Assembly (NCBI RefSeq): GCF_021347895.1
Contig: NC_067131.1
Coordinates: forward strand, 9,142,653 to 9,206,652
Direction: 5' to 3'
DNA length: 64,000 bases
DNA from: Acanthochromis polyacanthus
Lineage: Eukaryota; Chordata; Actinopteri; Pomacentridae
This document shows, piece by piece, positions 1-13,900 of the stretch. Each line of letters opens with the position of its first letter. Position 1 is the stretch's first letter. The position numbers and the translations under genes are program-made. The notes beneath the pieces are model-generated. The model did no database searches. It saw nothing but the letters and a program-made list of their open reading frames with translations, and had not been told where the DNA came from.

Positions 1-789
1 CCTCAGAGGTCTGATCGTTATTACATGCCTCAAAAGTTGAAGTAATTTAATTTAATCCATTTGATTTCATTTGGTCACCAAAGGAAAAAAAACATTGCTG
101 GGAAGTATTTCAAAAGGGACGCAAATGACTTGAGAGAGGTAGGCTCAAACAAAAGCAGCTATAAAACTCAGTTGGCATGTGTTTGTAAAGCGCCTAAGAA
201 TAGGAAGAGAGGGAAATGATCACAAAGAAGGCAAATGAAGAACGATGGCTTCTGTCCACAGATTTGCACACTTGCAAGCCTGAATGATTTCAGTGATTCA
301 AAGCAACAGTTGATACTGTGGAAAGAATTCTTCACCAATTAAGCCAATTAAGTTTTGAAATTGATCAATGTATTGGTTCAAGTACATCAATGAATAAGGA
401 GAAAAGAAACACAAACACAGACATCCGTAAATGTCATCAACTTACAGAGAAGACAGCTATGTAATGAGAATTTAAATCTACTGCATCTGTTTATTCATTG
501 TGTAAATAATTATGGTAAATTTTTAAAGCATTCTTACTCTTATTAGTTATTGTTTCTGTATATTCATGATTTAAATTGTAATGTTTTTATATTATGCTAC
601 ATACCTGTAGGTTTTTCTACTGTCTAGTGGCTACAACAGTAGTTAACGAGAGAGATGATTTTCTTTAGTGTTATCTTTAAGAGGCAGCAGCTTTGACTTC
701 CTTGACCCTTCTTGGTAGACTACCTTTCCAACCTGCCTCAAAAAGGTGGGTTATTTAAGAAACAATTAGGAGCATACACAAAGCAATTT

Positions 790-1080
790 GCAGGCAGTCT
801 AACTCCTCAGGCTCAGCCAGTGAAGGGCCTTTCAGCGCTGATTTATCACGCTGTCGCCTTCACAAGGCAACATAATTAATAGGAGCATGGACTTCTAATT
901 CCACCCGCTTCCACGGCCAGTGGATTCCGTTTGATTTATGATGGCCGAGGACTTTGCATTTTATCAGTTCATTCGCTCGTTATTTATGCTGATGACCAAT
1001 TTCAATGGGTCGCCATCATCTAACTCACTACTAATCAAAGAGAATTAGGGTTCACTGCATTATTTAGAAGCTGCTAATTT
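790..1080. promoter_or_regulatory. Candidate conserved non-coding enhancer
   Basis: The stretch is non-repetitive and of mixed composition, with closely spaced homeodomain-type cores (CATAATTAATAGG near 870, AGAATTAGGG near 1043, GCTAATTTATC near 1072), an octamer-like TTTGCAT near 954 and a LEF/TCF-like ATCAAAG near 1036. There is no open reading frame of note. Such composition is typical of enhancers scattered around developmental transcription-factor genes; here the only such gene is znf503, some 54 kb downstream. Conservation is inferred, not measured. Confidence 0.3.
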
Positions 1081-2194
1081 ATCTTCAGAACAAGGGGAAG
1101 AAACGTTGGCATAGCGGTTGAACCACGCAGCTCTGCTTTTAGCTGCAGCCTCAAACTGAACGTCTTCAAAGTTTCTCTAACCAGAAAGTGGAAATTGACT
1201 TGTTGAAATAATACAATTCTGACTGAAATTTTCTTTTATCCTTTACATAATATGTGACAACTCACCCATGCAAGCTGTTGGTATTTGGTACTTAAGACCT
1301 CCTAGGGTGACATGAAATATTCAAAATACATTTGATTCCCGTGTCTTCATAAGAAAGAAAGCCAGCTGAGGACCATCAAACACAAATCACAGACAGCAAT
1401 CAAGCCAGGAAATTCACATTTTCAGCAGAGTGACTCACAAGAGCCCATTTCACTCTCCATAACATATAATGGTTCATGGATTCTTGTGCAAAAAGCCATA
1501 AAGCCAAACTCCCACAGATCACACACAACAGCTGCATGGTGAAGCACAACTGGACAAAAAAGATTTCCTCTAGTAGCAAGGCTGAACAATAAGAGTGAAT
1601 TATTGTCCTGCTGAAATAATGGGTCACGAATGGCCCACAGATTAATACAATGCATTATAAGAAACACAGATAAATAGGGTCACATTGCAGCTCTGTTTGT
1701 TAGAAAAATTACACCTGTTCCAAGTGTTATGAACCTGCAAATGCTATTCTGAAGGTTAAATTGTGTATTACTATAAAACAAATTGAGATGGAGAAAGCGG
1801 TTGGCAGTAGGACATTATTTAACGTCCTTGCAGGCAGTGCTACAAAAGGGTAGGATTAAGATGCAATAAACCTTACAGAGTCAAAGAAAAATAGCCCCTG
1901 TAAACAATGCAGTAAAGAAACGAGTTGCTTCACAGCACATGCAGTAGGTTTAAAGCTTTACATAAGTCATTTTAATGCTACAGCAAACTTTCCAGACAGG
2001 AATATTAGATTCAAAAACACCTTTAGATTAAGATTTGACCTTCCTAGGTGCAGCGCAGCAATGAGTAAAAACCTCTGTAGTGATTTCTGTTTCTTAGCCT
2101 GCATGCTTTGTAGAGAGAGGTTATCTTCTGTCAGTCTTACTATGTTTAATTATTCAGCACAGTGGCTGATAAGGTGTTTTCTGACAAAATGGAT

Positions 2195-2420
2195 CACGCT
2201 GCTTAGCAGTGACACCCGCCACTATAGGAGATGTTCAGACGCCGCCATCGACTGAGCTACAGTCTCCTTGTTCACAAGGTGTATCATTTATCCAGGGGGG
2301 TAATAAGATGCAGAATTTACACAGGCCTGTCAATAGGCATGTCGATAGAAGGACACTTAGCATCTATCATCCGGAGAATCAATGCCATTTTTCAGCGATG
2401 AATCCCAGGAAATGATAGCT
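2195..2420. promoter_or_regulatory. Candidate conserved non-coding element
   Basis: A compact non-repetitive block sits between AT-rich flanks. It is open in overlapping + frames (one of 68 codons), but the translation resembles no known family. Its even base composition and lack of low-complexity tracts set it apart from its surroundings. A non-coding regulatory element is the simplest reading; a short exon cannot be fully excluded. Confidence 0.22.
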
Positions 2421-3030
2421 TTCAAATAAATGGTGGAAAGAGAAACACGACGCTCCTTTGGGAGAGATAGATGTAGAGCGGCTCAATTTCCCTCTTTCTT
2501 GCTTTCTTCGCAGCTTTCTGCCCAGCTATCTGGTTTAATGCGAAAGGTCAGAAGACATTACAGGGAACGACCCCTAAAACAAGACATAAAGAACGTCCGG
2601 AGGATCTGAAGAACAAGACAGTGGACTGTGAAGAGAAACTGACATTTCTATCAATATCTAAGATAAAAAGTACTGATTAAAAAGACAGAATGAAATAGGG
2701 TTCATACACAACAAATCTTTTTGCTGTCTTGTGTCAAAAAAAAGTCACTGGTAGCTATATATTTCAGCGGAAGCATTGTTGTGTACACCTGGAAAAAGCT
2801 TTTTGGGTCTTTTTTATGATGAAAAAGTCACCTCACAATCCTAGTTGCTATTTTTTTCTGGTAAGGAATGTAACAAGAGCCATTTGCTTCCTGTTGTAAA
2901 TTGATCCCACCATGTTCGCTTCAAAATTCAATCCAAGTAAACTCAGGACTGCAAAATAGCATGACTCCCTGAAGTCTACCCAATCTCAAATAGAGAGTGA
3001 CTGACCTCTTGTTCAGGAAAGATTTTTTGT

Positions 3031-3049
3031 ATGTGTGTGTGTGTGTGTG
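3031..3049 (+). repeat. (TG)n microsatellite
   Basis: An uninterrupted TG dinucleotide run of about nine units in intergenic DNA. Confidence 0.9.
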
Positions 3050-6000
3050 GGCTATTTTTGTTTGCACAACTTTGTACTGAAAGAAACACACTCAGCAGTG
3101 TAGGCTGCTAGTCGATATCCTGGCCACTCATAGTTCCATGACAATGGAGAGTTTGGTAACTTGTGGGTTTTTCGTTCTTAGCTAGCTAGCCTAAAGAGCT
3201 TCAGTTATGAGGGGTTATGATTCTTTATAACAATCACTAATCTTGACCAGTGCAAAGCTTCAGTCAGAGCATAAAATAGTGACGGAGGAATCTTTTTTTT
3301 GAAACACTTGAAGGTTAGCACTGTCATAAAACTTTCTAATTCACCGACAAAACCAAGCAGGATTACCTAAATGTACGATCTAAGCCTTCAGTAAAATTTC
3401 AGCATTTTCAGCATGTAGGTTGCTGGTCACAGGTTGTTGTTGTTGTTTACTGTGGCAAAGATTTTCCCAAGAGTAGCACACAGATTGAGGAAGGGAAGGA
3501 GAAATACGTGGCAGAAATTGAAGTTATACTCGAAGTTTACATTCAGTAAGTCAGACTACAGGTTTATATACTCCCCTGTATGTCTATAAACAAATAGCTG
3601 GGGATTTGTATGTGTTCTTATCTTACTTTCAGGTCCACTTGGAGGTCACAGTCTGTAGGTTGTTAGCTGTACATGCATAGTAGCCTACAATAGTTTATAC
3701 ACTAGTCCGTGTATTCTGCACAAGTGCACTATGAATCTCCAGAAAGTAGCCCGATTTGGATTTCCAGCGCATGCACAGTTGGTGTCCTTGTAGCACAGTC
3801 AAAAATTTATGTCAGACACACCCTACCAGACTCTTAGGGATGCAGCAGGTATAACCCAAGATAAACACTAGCATGTACTAGCCATGTAATCAAAATAGTT
3901 TTTTTCTGCTCTACCTGCGTTTTTGTCTATAACTTTTTCCGGGAGATTGAGTCTATGACAATAATGATAACGATATAAATGAGAACACAATAAGTAGGCA
4001 TGTTCAGAAGTGACGGTAAACACCTGCTGGACTACGAAAAGAGGAAAATTAAGCAGTTAAAAAAAACATGCTAAAGCCGGGGCTAAACTAAATTACTAAT
4101 GTAAAATAATTAGAGAATTCCTGCTAAATTTCAAATAACTACATAGTGCTGCAGCAAAGTGTATGGATGCTAACCAAAAACATTAAAAGCAATGCAAAGC
4201 AATAATCCTAATATTAAATGTGCCCTGTTTTGCAGAAATATTGCAAATAATCAGAGTGTCACCAAGCCCAGAGGGTGACTGTCAAATTGCTAAATCAACA
4301 TCATCTACAGGACATTAATGACATGATGACACAACAGATTTTTATCCTTTGTATCATCAGTCTAGACATGGTTTGAACCCATGCTCCTCTTAGTGACAGT
4401 TGGGAATGCTGTGGCAGCTCATTAATCACCAGAACAGCCTGGAGGAGCTACACTTAATCCCATGATGGTATCCTCACCATCCTCCACCGCTACTGATGCT
4501 CATAAAAGAGAGGGAGAGAGCAAAAAAGAAAATGATTTACACAAATCAATCATTCAGTGCTCGCATTCATCGGCTGTAATACTGGCAGCCTGTCTTTACA
4601 GCTCCATTTTAAAGGGCGCCTGCTGACAGCAACACTTGATTAAAGGCTGTGGCTCCCTAACCTTTCATGTTAAGAAAGATTGTCACTGACTGACACAAAC
4701 TTTTTATTTTTTTTCCTTTTCCAGGTCAGTTCAAGGCGAGAATATTGGCATTCAAATTTGTGGCTGCCACTGTGAACAGATGTCACCTCTGGCGAATAAG
4801 GGTAATGGCACCAGCAGGCCCACTCTGGCTCCTGGGGCTAAACAGCGTACCACCACAGGGCTTCAGTGGGGGCTGGAGGCAGGAGGGACAACCTCAACAA
4901 GTGAACGCTTTGCAAGCATGCTCTCCACACTCCTTTTCCCTTCTCTGCAATTATCATCAAAGAACATCTGTTTGTTGTTCCTCAGGCTCCCTCCCCTCAC
5001 AAGTGTCCTAGCCTCACCTTGACCCATACTTTCAATTGTAGTGGATGTTATGACTAAAAATAAACAGTGTGAAGGAGTGAGGCTACCCTTTGTGTGAGCA
5101 GGGCGTTCTCCCTCGCTGCTGCTGAGAGGAAGGATATCCCCCAACGAACACAGCCACTTCCTCCTTCGGCTCATAGCTCCTGACAGGTACATGTACACCA
5201 AGCAGAACATCTGTGGTGGATCAGATGTGAAGTCGAGTGGTCAGACTCGCTTTGTTTTCAGGCTTTAAAGTTGATCCTACTGTCATTTTGCTTCTGTCAC
5301 AGTCTGAATGACCTGTCAAGGAAAAGTTCAACAGTTCCTGGCAAGCAACCTGATACACACAAAGGTTGTGGTTCATCCTGTCTCTGTTCCTTCACTGCAA
5401 TCTGCATCACAAGGCCTTAGATTTCATCTTAGTGAGGACTGAACACAACTGACTCAGAAATTAAAATGCAAAATCGCAACAAAATTAATTGTAAAAAAAG
5501 GCAAATTTTTCAGAATTTTTGTAGAGACTTTTACATAATTCCTTACATTTTTGTAGTAAGTGAGCGCTCACTGTAGATGTTGTCATTCATCCAGTTCACA
5601 TCAGTCACTCAGGTCAATTAGCGGACTTATATGAAACATGGCACCACTTTGCTACAGGGAACATCCAAAGTGCAGCATGATTAACTGAATCTGATGAACA
5701 GTGTGTGCATATACACAGACAAACACAAATAGTATACAAAGTGTATGGCTACAGCACGTTCTTTTTGTCTTAAACATTAAAAAGACTAGAGCATAAACTG
5801 TGCCGGTAATCTTGAACCCGTACTTTCATTTTTACCTGAAATTGAAGAGAAAAACTGCAATGGTTTCTACTTGCTCCCTGAGGATAAGTGTGTCGATCTG
5901 TGCCTTTTGTCTGCTTAATAGCCCTACCTGGCAGTGTATAGCAATAAAGACTTGCATTATAGCTCAACACAACAAAGTTTAATTCTTGCAGTTTTGCCAA

Positions 6001-8333
6001 AAACAGCACATCTTAATTCCTAATTCGAAACCTTAACGGCACTCCAAGATCGTTGTGCTGTGTACGGTGCAGCTGATACACCCAAAGGGACTTTCAACGT
6101 TTAAAAAAAGACTTTTTGTAATGAATGAAGATAACAGATAAATGCGTCCTGAGGGAGGGCACCAGCTGTGATCCACACAAATCATCGGCGACCTCTGAGG
6201 CAGATGTGACGACTTCTCTTCCAGGAAAGCTGGGAAATCATTGGATGAAACTGCGTACCTCTGCTATTACCAGTTATAATCACTGTGGATCAGTTTACGT
6301 CCTATTACCTTTACTGAAAATGCATATGGTCCACTCATTTCGGTCACACGGCCTTTGCACGCAAGACTTTCAGTATTTCAGTGCCATGCCACGCAACTAA
6401 GGTGGAGCCAGAGTGACAGCATTACAGATGACTGTAATTAAATAATGCGTAAGACTATTGTGCTTTGTGCCGTACTTTTGGAAACTGGACAAACTCCAAA
6501 CCATCTGTGTTTATTGAACGTCAATGGGTTGCTAATGTGTAAAAACAAATACAGATATCCTGAACATTAGACATGCTTGTGTTATGGCTCTTTGTTTGGA
6601 ATTCCCTGGAGAAATTTGATGGTTGTTCTAAGATTATTTCAACCACATATTGCGAGACGGATATATGCGTCAGGCAGCCCAAACACACAGTCATGCAGTT
6701 TTATCAGTGTCAGTCACTGAGCTGGAACTCGCCGAGCTCCAATCAGTCATCATCGGGCAGGATTAGCACCGTGGGTTTCAAAAAGTTGGACTCGCGTTCG
6801 GAAATAAAGCACAACAAAGCGAAAGTGATGGAGTTCCCGATAACTGTGGAAATTTTTTTTAAAGGAATTCAGTTACGTCTTTAAATATCAGATGTGTGAA
6901 TCACCTGCTTTATATAAAAAAAAAACAAGATGGAGGAAGGCTGTGGGAGTGACGGTTCAAATATAAGATGGTCAGCCTGCTAGTATGTGGTCCGTGATGT
7001 CCCATAAATCTTCCTCTATCTTCTCTGTGGTGATGGCAGAAAGGGATGAGTCGCTCACCAACCCCCCTCCATCTCATTCACATGTCTATCTGCCTGTTAT
7101 CCATGCCCTTGAGCAAAGATTACTGATGCCCTGCCTTTGATATATGACACATCATGTGCCACAACATTTCATCCAATGAATTAACCTGGAGAAGTGAGAA
7201 AAAAAACCTGGCTGCCGTCAGTTCCCCCGAATCACTCACAAGTCCTGTTTTTGTGTGTTGGGCCTCCCTGATACTGTGGCTGTGAGTATTATGGCTGGCA
7301 TGTCTGGTTCACCAGTGAAGGGTTGTCTGACCTTTGCAGGACTCTGTATTATGTTATTTGGTGTGTGTCCTTCTACATATTATACATACAAGAAATCATA
7401 ATTCAGTGGCTATGACATAAAATAGTTCTTTTGTGATTCCAATCCTGCATTTGTTTTGATCTATCTTGAGAAAAGTGATGCTACTTTTGAATATTCTGTC
7501 TTCATTTAATAGTAATCTCATCTAAATTTCAATTGTCACGATATCCTTGAACAACAATAAATTGATGTACTGTATGAACAGACACCACAACTAACAGGAG
7601 GTGTCGAAACAAGAGGATTTAAATTAAAAAATGATGATAAAACGATAGTAAGAGTGGGAGTAAATGTAGCTTTTATCAGGCTATAAACACAAACTGAGCA
7701 GCTGTGTCTCCTTTCATTCATAAAAGAGGTCCATTAACAAGAAGTGAGGGTGATACACCAATCATGTGCTGCCGTGAACCAGTAACCCGACACATTTATT
7801 AAGAGCTCCTCTATCCGGTGGCTGACATTAGCCTTTTAAATCTGGCTGTCTGCTGTTTCACCTCACAAACAAGAACAACAACAACAAGCCGAACTTCAGA
7901 GTATATTTGGATACCTTAACATGCAATATCCTTATTTAGATTTATAGTAGATAAGTAAATATACACACATACTGTTTAGCCTCAATAATACTATAATACT
8001 AGCTAGGGATGCCCAACAGAAAGATCTTTGCTTAATGTGCAATTTATGAGAGGTTATAGCATCCATTGATTCGACTTTTGTGCTTGCCACATACAAACAT
8101 GAACTGTAGAGGTATTCTAATGTCAAATTTGCATCAATTAAGAGTGGAAAAACTTACAAGTTCAAACAACAAAAGTTAAGCCCATGATTTTATTTTAACG
8201 GGGAGTTTCCCATGTACGGCCTAAATAGTTAATTTTTTGATGTAGTGCTTTTATCACTCAGGCATCACTTCAATACTTTTGCAGTAAACAACTACAAATG
8301 ATGAATATGACTGAGGTTGAAGTGGATCCTAGT

Positions 8334-8470
8334 TAGGGGTCAACCAATACAGAACTCTTTTAGGCCCAATACAGACATGACTATTGATGACACTGATAAT
8401 GTATGTTTGGGAATTATACACATTAGTAGTTAAAATGAGATTCCTGGTTTGAAATTTAGAGTAACACAAA
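8334..8470 (+). mobile_element. hAT-like non-autonomous element fragment
   Basis: The stretch opens with TAGGGGTCAACCAATACAGA and continues with a 'gataatgtatg' segment. This resembles the end of an abundant fish hAT-type repeat, which I recall as beginning TAGGGGTCGACCGATA. I could not find the opposite terminus or a target-site duplication, so this is an end fragment and the assignment rests on memory of the family consensus. Confidence 0.35.
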
Positions 8471-11400
8471 ACTTTTTTGAAATGCCTTTGTTCATTTATG
8501 CTTCATACACATTTATTTAAAGTAGTTTTCAACATTTATCCTTCACTCCACATTAGCTGTTACTTGTGGAATGTAACCAGTCAAATAGTGCTTTGGGTGG
8601 GACAACACTCAAGACAACTGAGTCACCATACACAGAGAGAATTTATTTATTATCGTAAGGTAATGATACGGATTACTGGGAAAATGCTGAATATCATAAG
8701 TGAGGAATCAGTCAATCCTTGATGCTGATTTTGATCTGTGTTAGAATTATATGTTTTATATGTGAGGAAAAAGTCAGTCATCTGAAATACTTACAAAATT
8801 GGACATTTAAAAAAGCACAACTCTGCTATTTTTTTCAGCATTGAAGACATTCAGTTTATTGGGACTTACTGTGAAGTATGCTAATAAGCTAACAACTGAG
8901 GATTTAAGGTCGAGACAACATAACTACGTCACTATTAATAATTTGGGACCAAATTCTAAAACCATTAACTGTCTGTTTACATTAGGATAAGGCTAAAAGA
9001 TAACAAGTTACAACGCAGCGATCAAAAGCTGGCACAAGTTCAAAAAATATTTTAGAGTCGGAGCAACTTTCGCAAAATGTGAGTAAGCTTTTTATAAAAC
9101 ACTAAAAGATAGAGATGATTTGTTGAAAACTTTTGAAAAATACATTTGAGATAAGTTACAATCACGAGAACCTCTATGACAAGAAATCCTGGCAGACACA
9201 CAGAAAATGACACGAGCTACAGAAAGCTTCATCATAAATAGTGACAGAAAGCTGTTGCTGCAAAAAATATGGGCAAACCTACAGTACAGCAGCAGTAAAG
9301 TGCCTCCTCTCCACCACAAATCTTATATCAGTCTCTGAAAACAGTTTGTATCCCACAGTGTTATTCTTTTTACACTCGAGTCACCTGCCTGATACCCTTC
9401 AGCCATTTTCCTCAGAAGCTGTCACACACGCCAGCTATAATATATGGCTGCACCAATGAGAACAGCTGTAGCCAATCTCCATCCTCTCTCTCCTGGAGCC
9501 TACTGCCTGTCCAGCATAAAATAATATATCAGGATTAATTGATTTCCTGTCAGTCTCATGGAAAAGAAAATAAATTTTCATGTAGTCTGTTTCCTGCAGC
9601 ATTATAATTTTGTACATGGCACGTAATTTAAGTTTTTTAATTATGCATGAGAATGAAAAAGTGTGACAAACTGTGCTGTCGCCTGGCCCAAGGCCACAGC
9701 TCTGGCCTTTGCATGTGCTGAGACAACAATAGCAATAACTTAAGCGCACATAAATAATATATTTACGTATTTATAAGCTGCACGTCTCTGTCTCTGAAAG
9801 CAGGACAACAGTCCGAGTGTCAAGGTCAAGGGCTGGACATTTGTCTTAAAGTAACGACGTTCATTTGGAGCACATGAATCATCAAACACGCTCCCCGATG
9901 CCAAAAAAAGTCAAGAGCAGGAAAGTCAGGATCACCGTGATTCCCAGCCGGTGACAGGAAAACAGATAAAGTGCTAACACAACTCTGAAACACTGGAAGC
10001 AATAATCTGTTCCCTCTGAGCATAGCGGCTTCAGACACAGCATATATTTCAAAAGCTGTTTATGACAAAAGCCCTGGACTCGTAAAAGCAAAGGACAGAA
10101 AAGTAAAAGCCCAACATTAAAGATTTACGCACAACAACGTTAGTGCTCAGCTCCTTTCATTGTTCACTGGATTAATGAGCAGTGGAGAGAATGAGCAAGC
10201 ATTTCCCTAAGTCAAGCTAAACTAAAGCCAGAGATAGAGCAGGGGAGGGAGCGAGCAGCATACAGGGTCATCAGTAGGCCAGGGTCTTAAATCAGACCAA
10301 AGGCCGGCCCTGGTGTCAGCTCAGGACCAGAGGGGGAGGAAACTCTTGACAACTATGAGGAGGGGCTGAAAGGAGGCCTATTTGCTGTGGATTTTTTTGG
10401 CATTACCAGCTGGGTCTGAAAAAGCAGCTGGACAGAGAGAGGCTACGGTATGAAAGGCCTCAGCACATGCCTCTGGGTCATAAGGAACTGTTGGTTATTC
10501 ACTAACTCATACAAATGGCATGAGTTTAACGAGGTATCGCGCTGAAAATGATTACAGGCTTTGCTCATTCAAAAAAAAAAAAAGCTTCTAAAAAGCTGTT
10601 TCGGTGATTTATTTGATAGCTGTTGTTTTCTTACCCCCACAACGGCTTCACATCTGCAAACTGTCTGACTCAAACTGTCCCGTGGCTAAAATTATGATGT
10701 GATAAATTGCATCATGAAAGATTTAACTGCTCTGACATTAAACAGCATTCACGGCATAATGCAGTGGTATTTCACCACAGATAAATACGGCGTATCTCCC
10801 ACTTTGTGTGACATCTGAAAGCATTTTAGGACCATTTAGCGTAACTCTCGCCCATCCTTTGTGCGCATGTAGACACATACATCATCTTCTCTCCATCTTC
10901 CTCACTTGCTTTTATCCGTTTGTTCACAACTACAATCTGCATGTGATAAAAAAAAGCATGCTTGTATCAAGAGTGCACCTTCTAGGGGATCAAAAGGATA
11001 TGGTTGCACAAACAATCCGATATCCAAGGTTAAGAATACAAGGATAATAAATCGCTTGAGTGTCATGTTCAATTTTCAGGACGGCATTACCCAGCATTAT
11101 CCATAACAGGATTTAAATTGTTATCAGGACACTGAACAATCCACTTTGCGTCCAGCGAGCATCCTGCCTCTAGTGATTCATAGGGAGGAAACTACTATCA
11201 CATTTTCCAGCATCCCACTGCAGCAGCAACAGCAGAACACCGGTGCACTTCATGTACTTGAATGATTGGCTGAATAAATTGCTTCCATCCTGGCCGCTGT
11301 TGACACTCGTGTGGACGAGCGCTATCAGTTTTAATTGTCTCTCTTCCCTTGCTCAGCCTGCGTCTGCAACTCCTTCCTGCCTCTCTGGAACACAAGGCCA

Positions 11401-11924
11401 AAATAAATTAAGTTCAGTCTAAGATTTGGCCAAACAGGCTGTACTACAGGACAGTGGATGAGAGTGTTTAGTAAATGTTTCACATCTGCTGGGAATTCAT
11501 AGGGTCTGCAGACAATTAGCTAAATATTATGAGCAAAATCAGTGATTACTAAATTTTCGGACTAAATAAATAACTATAATGTAAGCCGTATTAATGTTTG
11601 CACATAAGTAGCATCTTTATAAAATAACTCTAATACAAACAGCTTGTATTACAGCACCTGGTCTTTACACACCACACAATCTCTTCTAAAACACCTACAC
11701 TGTGTATAGTATTGATTTGCTTTGCTGAGGATGTTTCAAAGGTAATCGTTGCTGAAATTATGTTCCCCAGCCATGTATTTTCCAGTGCAAGAAGTGTGAC
11801 ATCTGTATGCAGCCAGGTGGGAGAGCAGGGTGTACACAGCAATCCAACATAAAGAAACGGTTTTTATTTCTTTCCCTTTCTTGGTTCTTTCTTTGTTGTT
11901 GTTTGCTGAGAGGATTAGCACCAC

Positions 11925-12000
11925 TTTCTGTACGCTAAATATGAAGCTGCAGCCAGTTAGCTTAGCTTAGCACAAAGACTGGTAATGTTAAATTAGTACT
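11925..12000 (+). repeat. Percomorph interspersed repeat, 'GCTTAGCTTAGCA' family, fragment
   Basis: It contains a segment AAATATGAAGCTGCAGCC followed by AGTTAGCTTAGCTTAGCAC and AAAGACTGG. The same ordered motifs recur in this window near 36,075-36,125 (AAATATGAAGTTACATC, AAGCTTAGCTTAGTATC, AAGACTGG), and an antisense version lies just downstream. I recognise this as a high-copy repeat of spiny-rayed fishes; its class is not certain to me. Confidence 0.65.
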
Positions 12001-12214
12001 GGTCTTCTGTGTTAGTAAAGTTTCTCACCCAGGTGCAGCTTATTCCCTCGTTAGGCCTTAATTGCACCCTCTTGCAGATGCCATCTATGTATTCATGCAG
12101 AAGAGTCCATGCAGGCTTTTTTGGTACTGGGCAGATCAAGAATTTTATGTCACACGTACCACAATGGATGTTCTCAGATGGAAAAATAATAAAGTGGCAT
12201 TACTGGGTGTCACA

Positions 12215-12570
12215 GTGATAAGTTTTTGTCTGGATTAAACAAACAAGACTTAAAGTGCTAATTTGTGAGCTTAAAACAAGAGATATAGTCCCTTCTAACA
12301 GCTTGTCTGATAGCTTAGGAAACCCCGTCCTCCCAACACCAAATAAGACACATTAGTTTATGGTTTGTCACAATACTTTATAATTAGTTTCTAAAATGTG
12401 CTGTCTTTGTATTGAACATAACTGAAAGAACATAACCTTGTTATTAGAGATGCTGAAGATTTTTAAAACCGTCTGACAGAGCCAGGATAGATGTTTGTCC
12501 CTGTTTCCGATCTTTCTCACAAGCTAAACTTCAGTAAGTCCATCTTCTCATCTGACACTTAGCACTTAGT
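12215..12570 (-). repeat. Percomorph interspersed repeat, same family, antisense copy
   Basis: Read on the minus strand, the part at 12,477-12,535 gives a segment with AAGATCGGAAACAGGGAC and CCTGGCTCTGTCAGAC. This aligns with the + strand copy near 36,115-36,160 (AAGACTGGGAAAAGGG, then a CTGTC core). Together with the fragment at 11,925 it forms a convergent pair, probably one rearranged or two independent insertions. The copy is strongly diverged. Confidence 0.5.
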
Positions 12571-13599
12571 GTACTTCCCAAGTTGCACACAGAGGTATGG
12601 ACTTTGGTAATACTCCCATCCCTCGCACTGCTACAGTCTGTGAGGTGAGTTATTTTACCTGAAACACTTTATTTGCTAATTTGTTGTACATGGTGTAGCT
12701 TTGAAAGGACAGGGTTGATAAAGTCGATGTTAAGCTTAATCTCAGATGGCAACAGCAACAAAAGAAGAAGCATCTCTGTATTAAACTACAAAACATACTG
12801 TAACAACATGCTATGCTAAAAAATAACGGTTTCAGAATTTCTAGTCTGTTATTTTCATACAATCACAAAAGTCCAGCTCTATTTGAATATATATGTTTGT
12901 CTTAAAGAATAGTTTGTCATTTTTAGAGACTGAGCAGACTAAAGGCACTGATTTCCTTCCCAAAATTCAATTTAACATAACAAACAAACCGTGACTGTAT
13001 GAAAAATAACAATTGTGGTAATGATGTGGAAGTGTATAAAGCAATGAACCCTTATTTTAGCATAAAATAGACTATACTGATCTCTAAACTGGGAAAATGT
13101 GCAATTTTTTGTTTGTATATCGAGTTTGGTGAGACTGAATGACTATCACTATATTTCTATCTTAACTGTGGATTCAGCCATCACATTACTCTTGATGCAA
13201 TGAAGAAAACTTTGTGTGCAGATCAATGTAAAAACATAAATCACTGCTGTAAACAGAACTTGAACAGCAGGTGAAAAAATAAATAATTTCAATCATGTGT
13301 GCCCGCTCTGCGTTGAGAGACTTGTCAGTCAATTTGAGAGTGACGACAGGTTGGTGCAGCAGCTCTTGTGTTTACACTTTGATTATGAATTGTTCCTTTA
13401 ATATCTATCTGGCATGAGTTTGTATGAATGCACCATTAACAAAGCGTAACAGAAACAGTGATTAAGTGAGAGTGATATACCTGCAGCCTACCTTTCTGTT
13501 AGAAGCTCCTCGCTTTATTGATATACAATCCGTCCAGCTTTCTTACAAAATCTGAAAACAATCAGCGTGCAGCGCAACACAATGCTGGGACATTAATCA

Positions 13600-13900
13600 C
13601 AAAAGGCAGCAGTTTATTCCACACAACCACGGGATTGTTGCAACAGCTGCTAAGCATTCTGGTAAAGCGAATGATTTATGGCTGTGTAGCAATAACGATG
13701 AGACAGAGTCATTACCATATCGACAGCCTCCCAGATGGATTATCTTCATTGATTACTTCATGGCCTGTTGATAAGTATTTGTTTGAAAGGCAAATGGGGG
13801 AAGAAAAAATGTGCTCGATGGTCCTGCTCTGCAGCCTGCACGGAGGAGTAACCAATCTGCCAGAAATATTTCAAACCATCTCAGACCTTACACCACAAAC
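13600..13900. promoter_or_regulatory. Candidate conserved non-coding element (overlaps a 169-codon open frame)
   Basis: The block is non-repetitive, with balanced composition and motifs such as GATGGATTATCTTCATTGAT and a CAACAGCTG-type E-box context near 13,640. An open + strand frame runs 13,518-14,027 but its translation matches no family I know and lacks a credible start context. Long open frames in highly constrained non-coding DNA are common because such DNA accumulates few changes. A short novel coding exon is the less likely alternative. Confidence 0.28.

Larger units (their letters stand above)
1..11920. other. Upstream gene desert, first part, no gene seen
   Basis: I see no credible coding exon on either strand. 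Open frames here are all under about 115 codons, have no recognisable domains and look like chance frames. Most of the stretch is unique AT-rich DNA. Exceptions, listed separately, are two enhancer-like stretches, a TG microsatellite and a hAT-like fragment near 8.3 kb. A polypyrimidine tract followed by CAG ends at 4724 and resembles a splice acceptor, but no coding exon follows it. Confidence 0.7.

Noticed and set aside
8000..8060. TAGGGATGCCCAAC as a second hAT end
   Set aside because: It resembles the foldback element's TAGGGATGTCCC terminus, but no partner end or 8-bp duplication was found.
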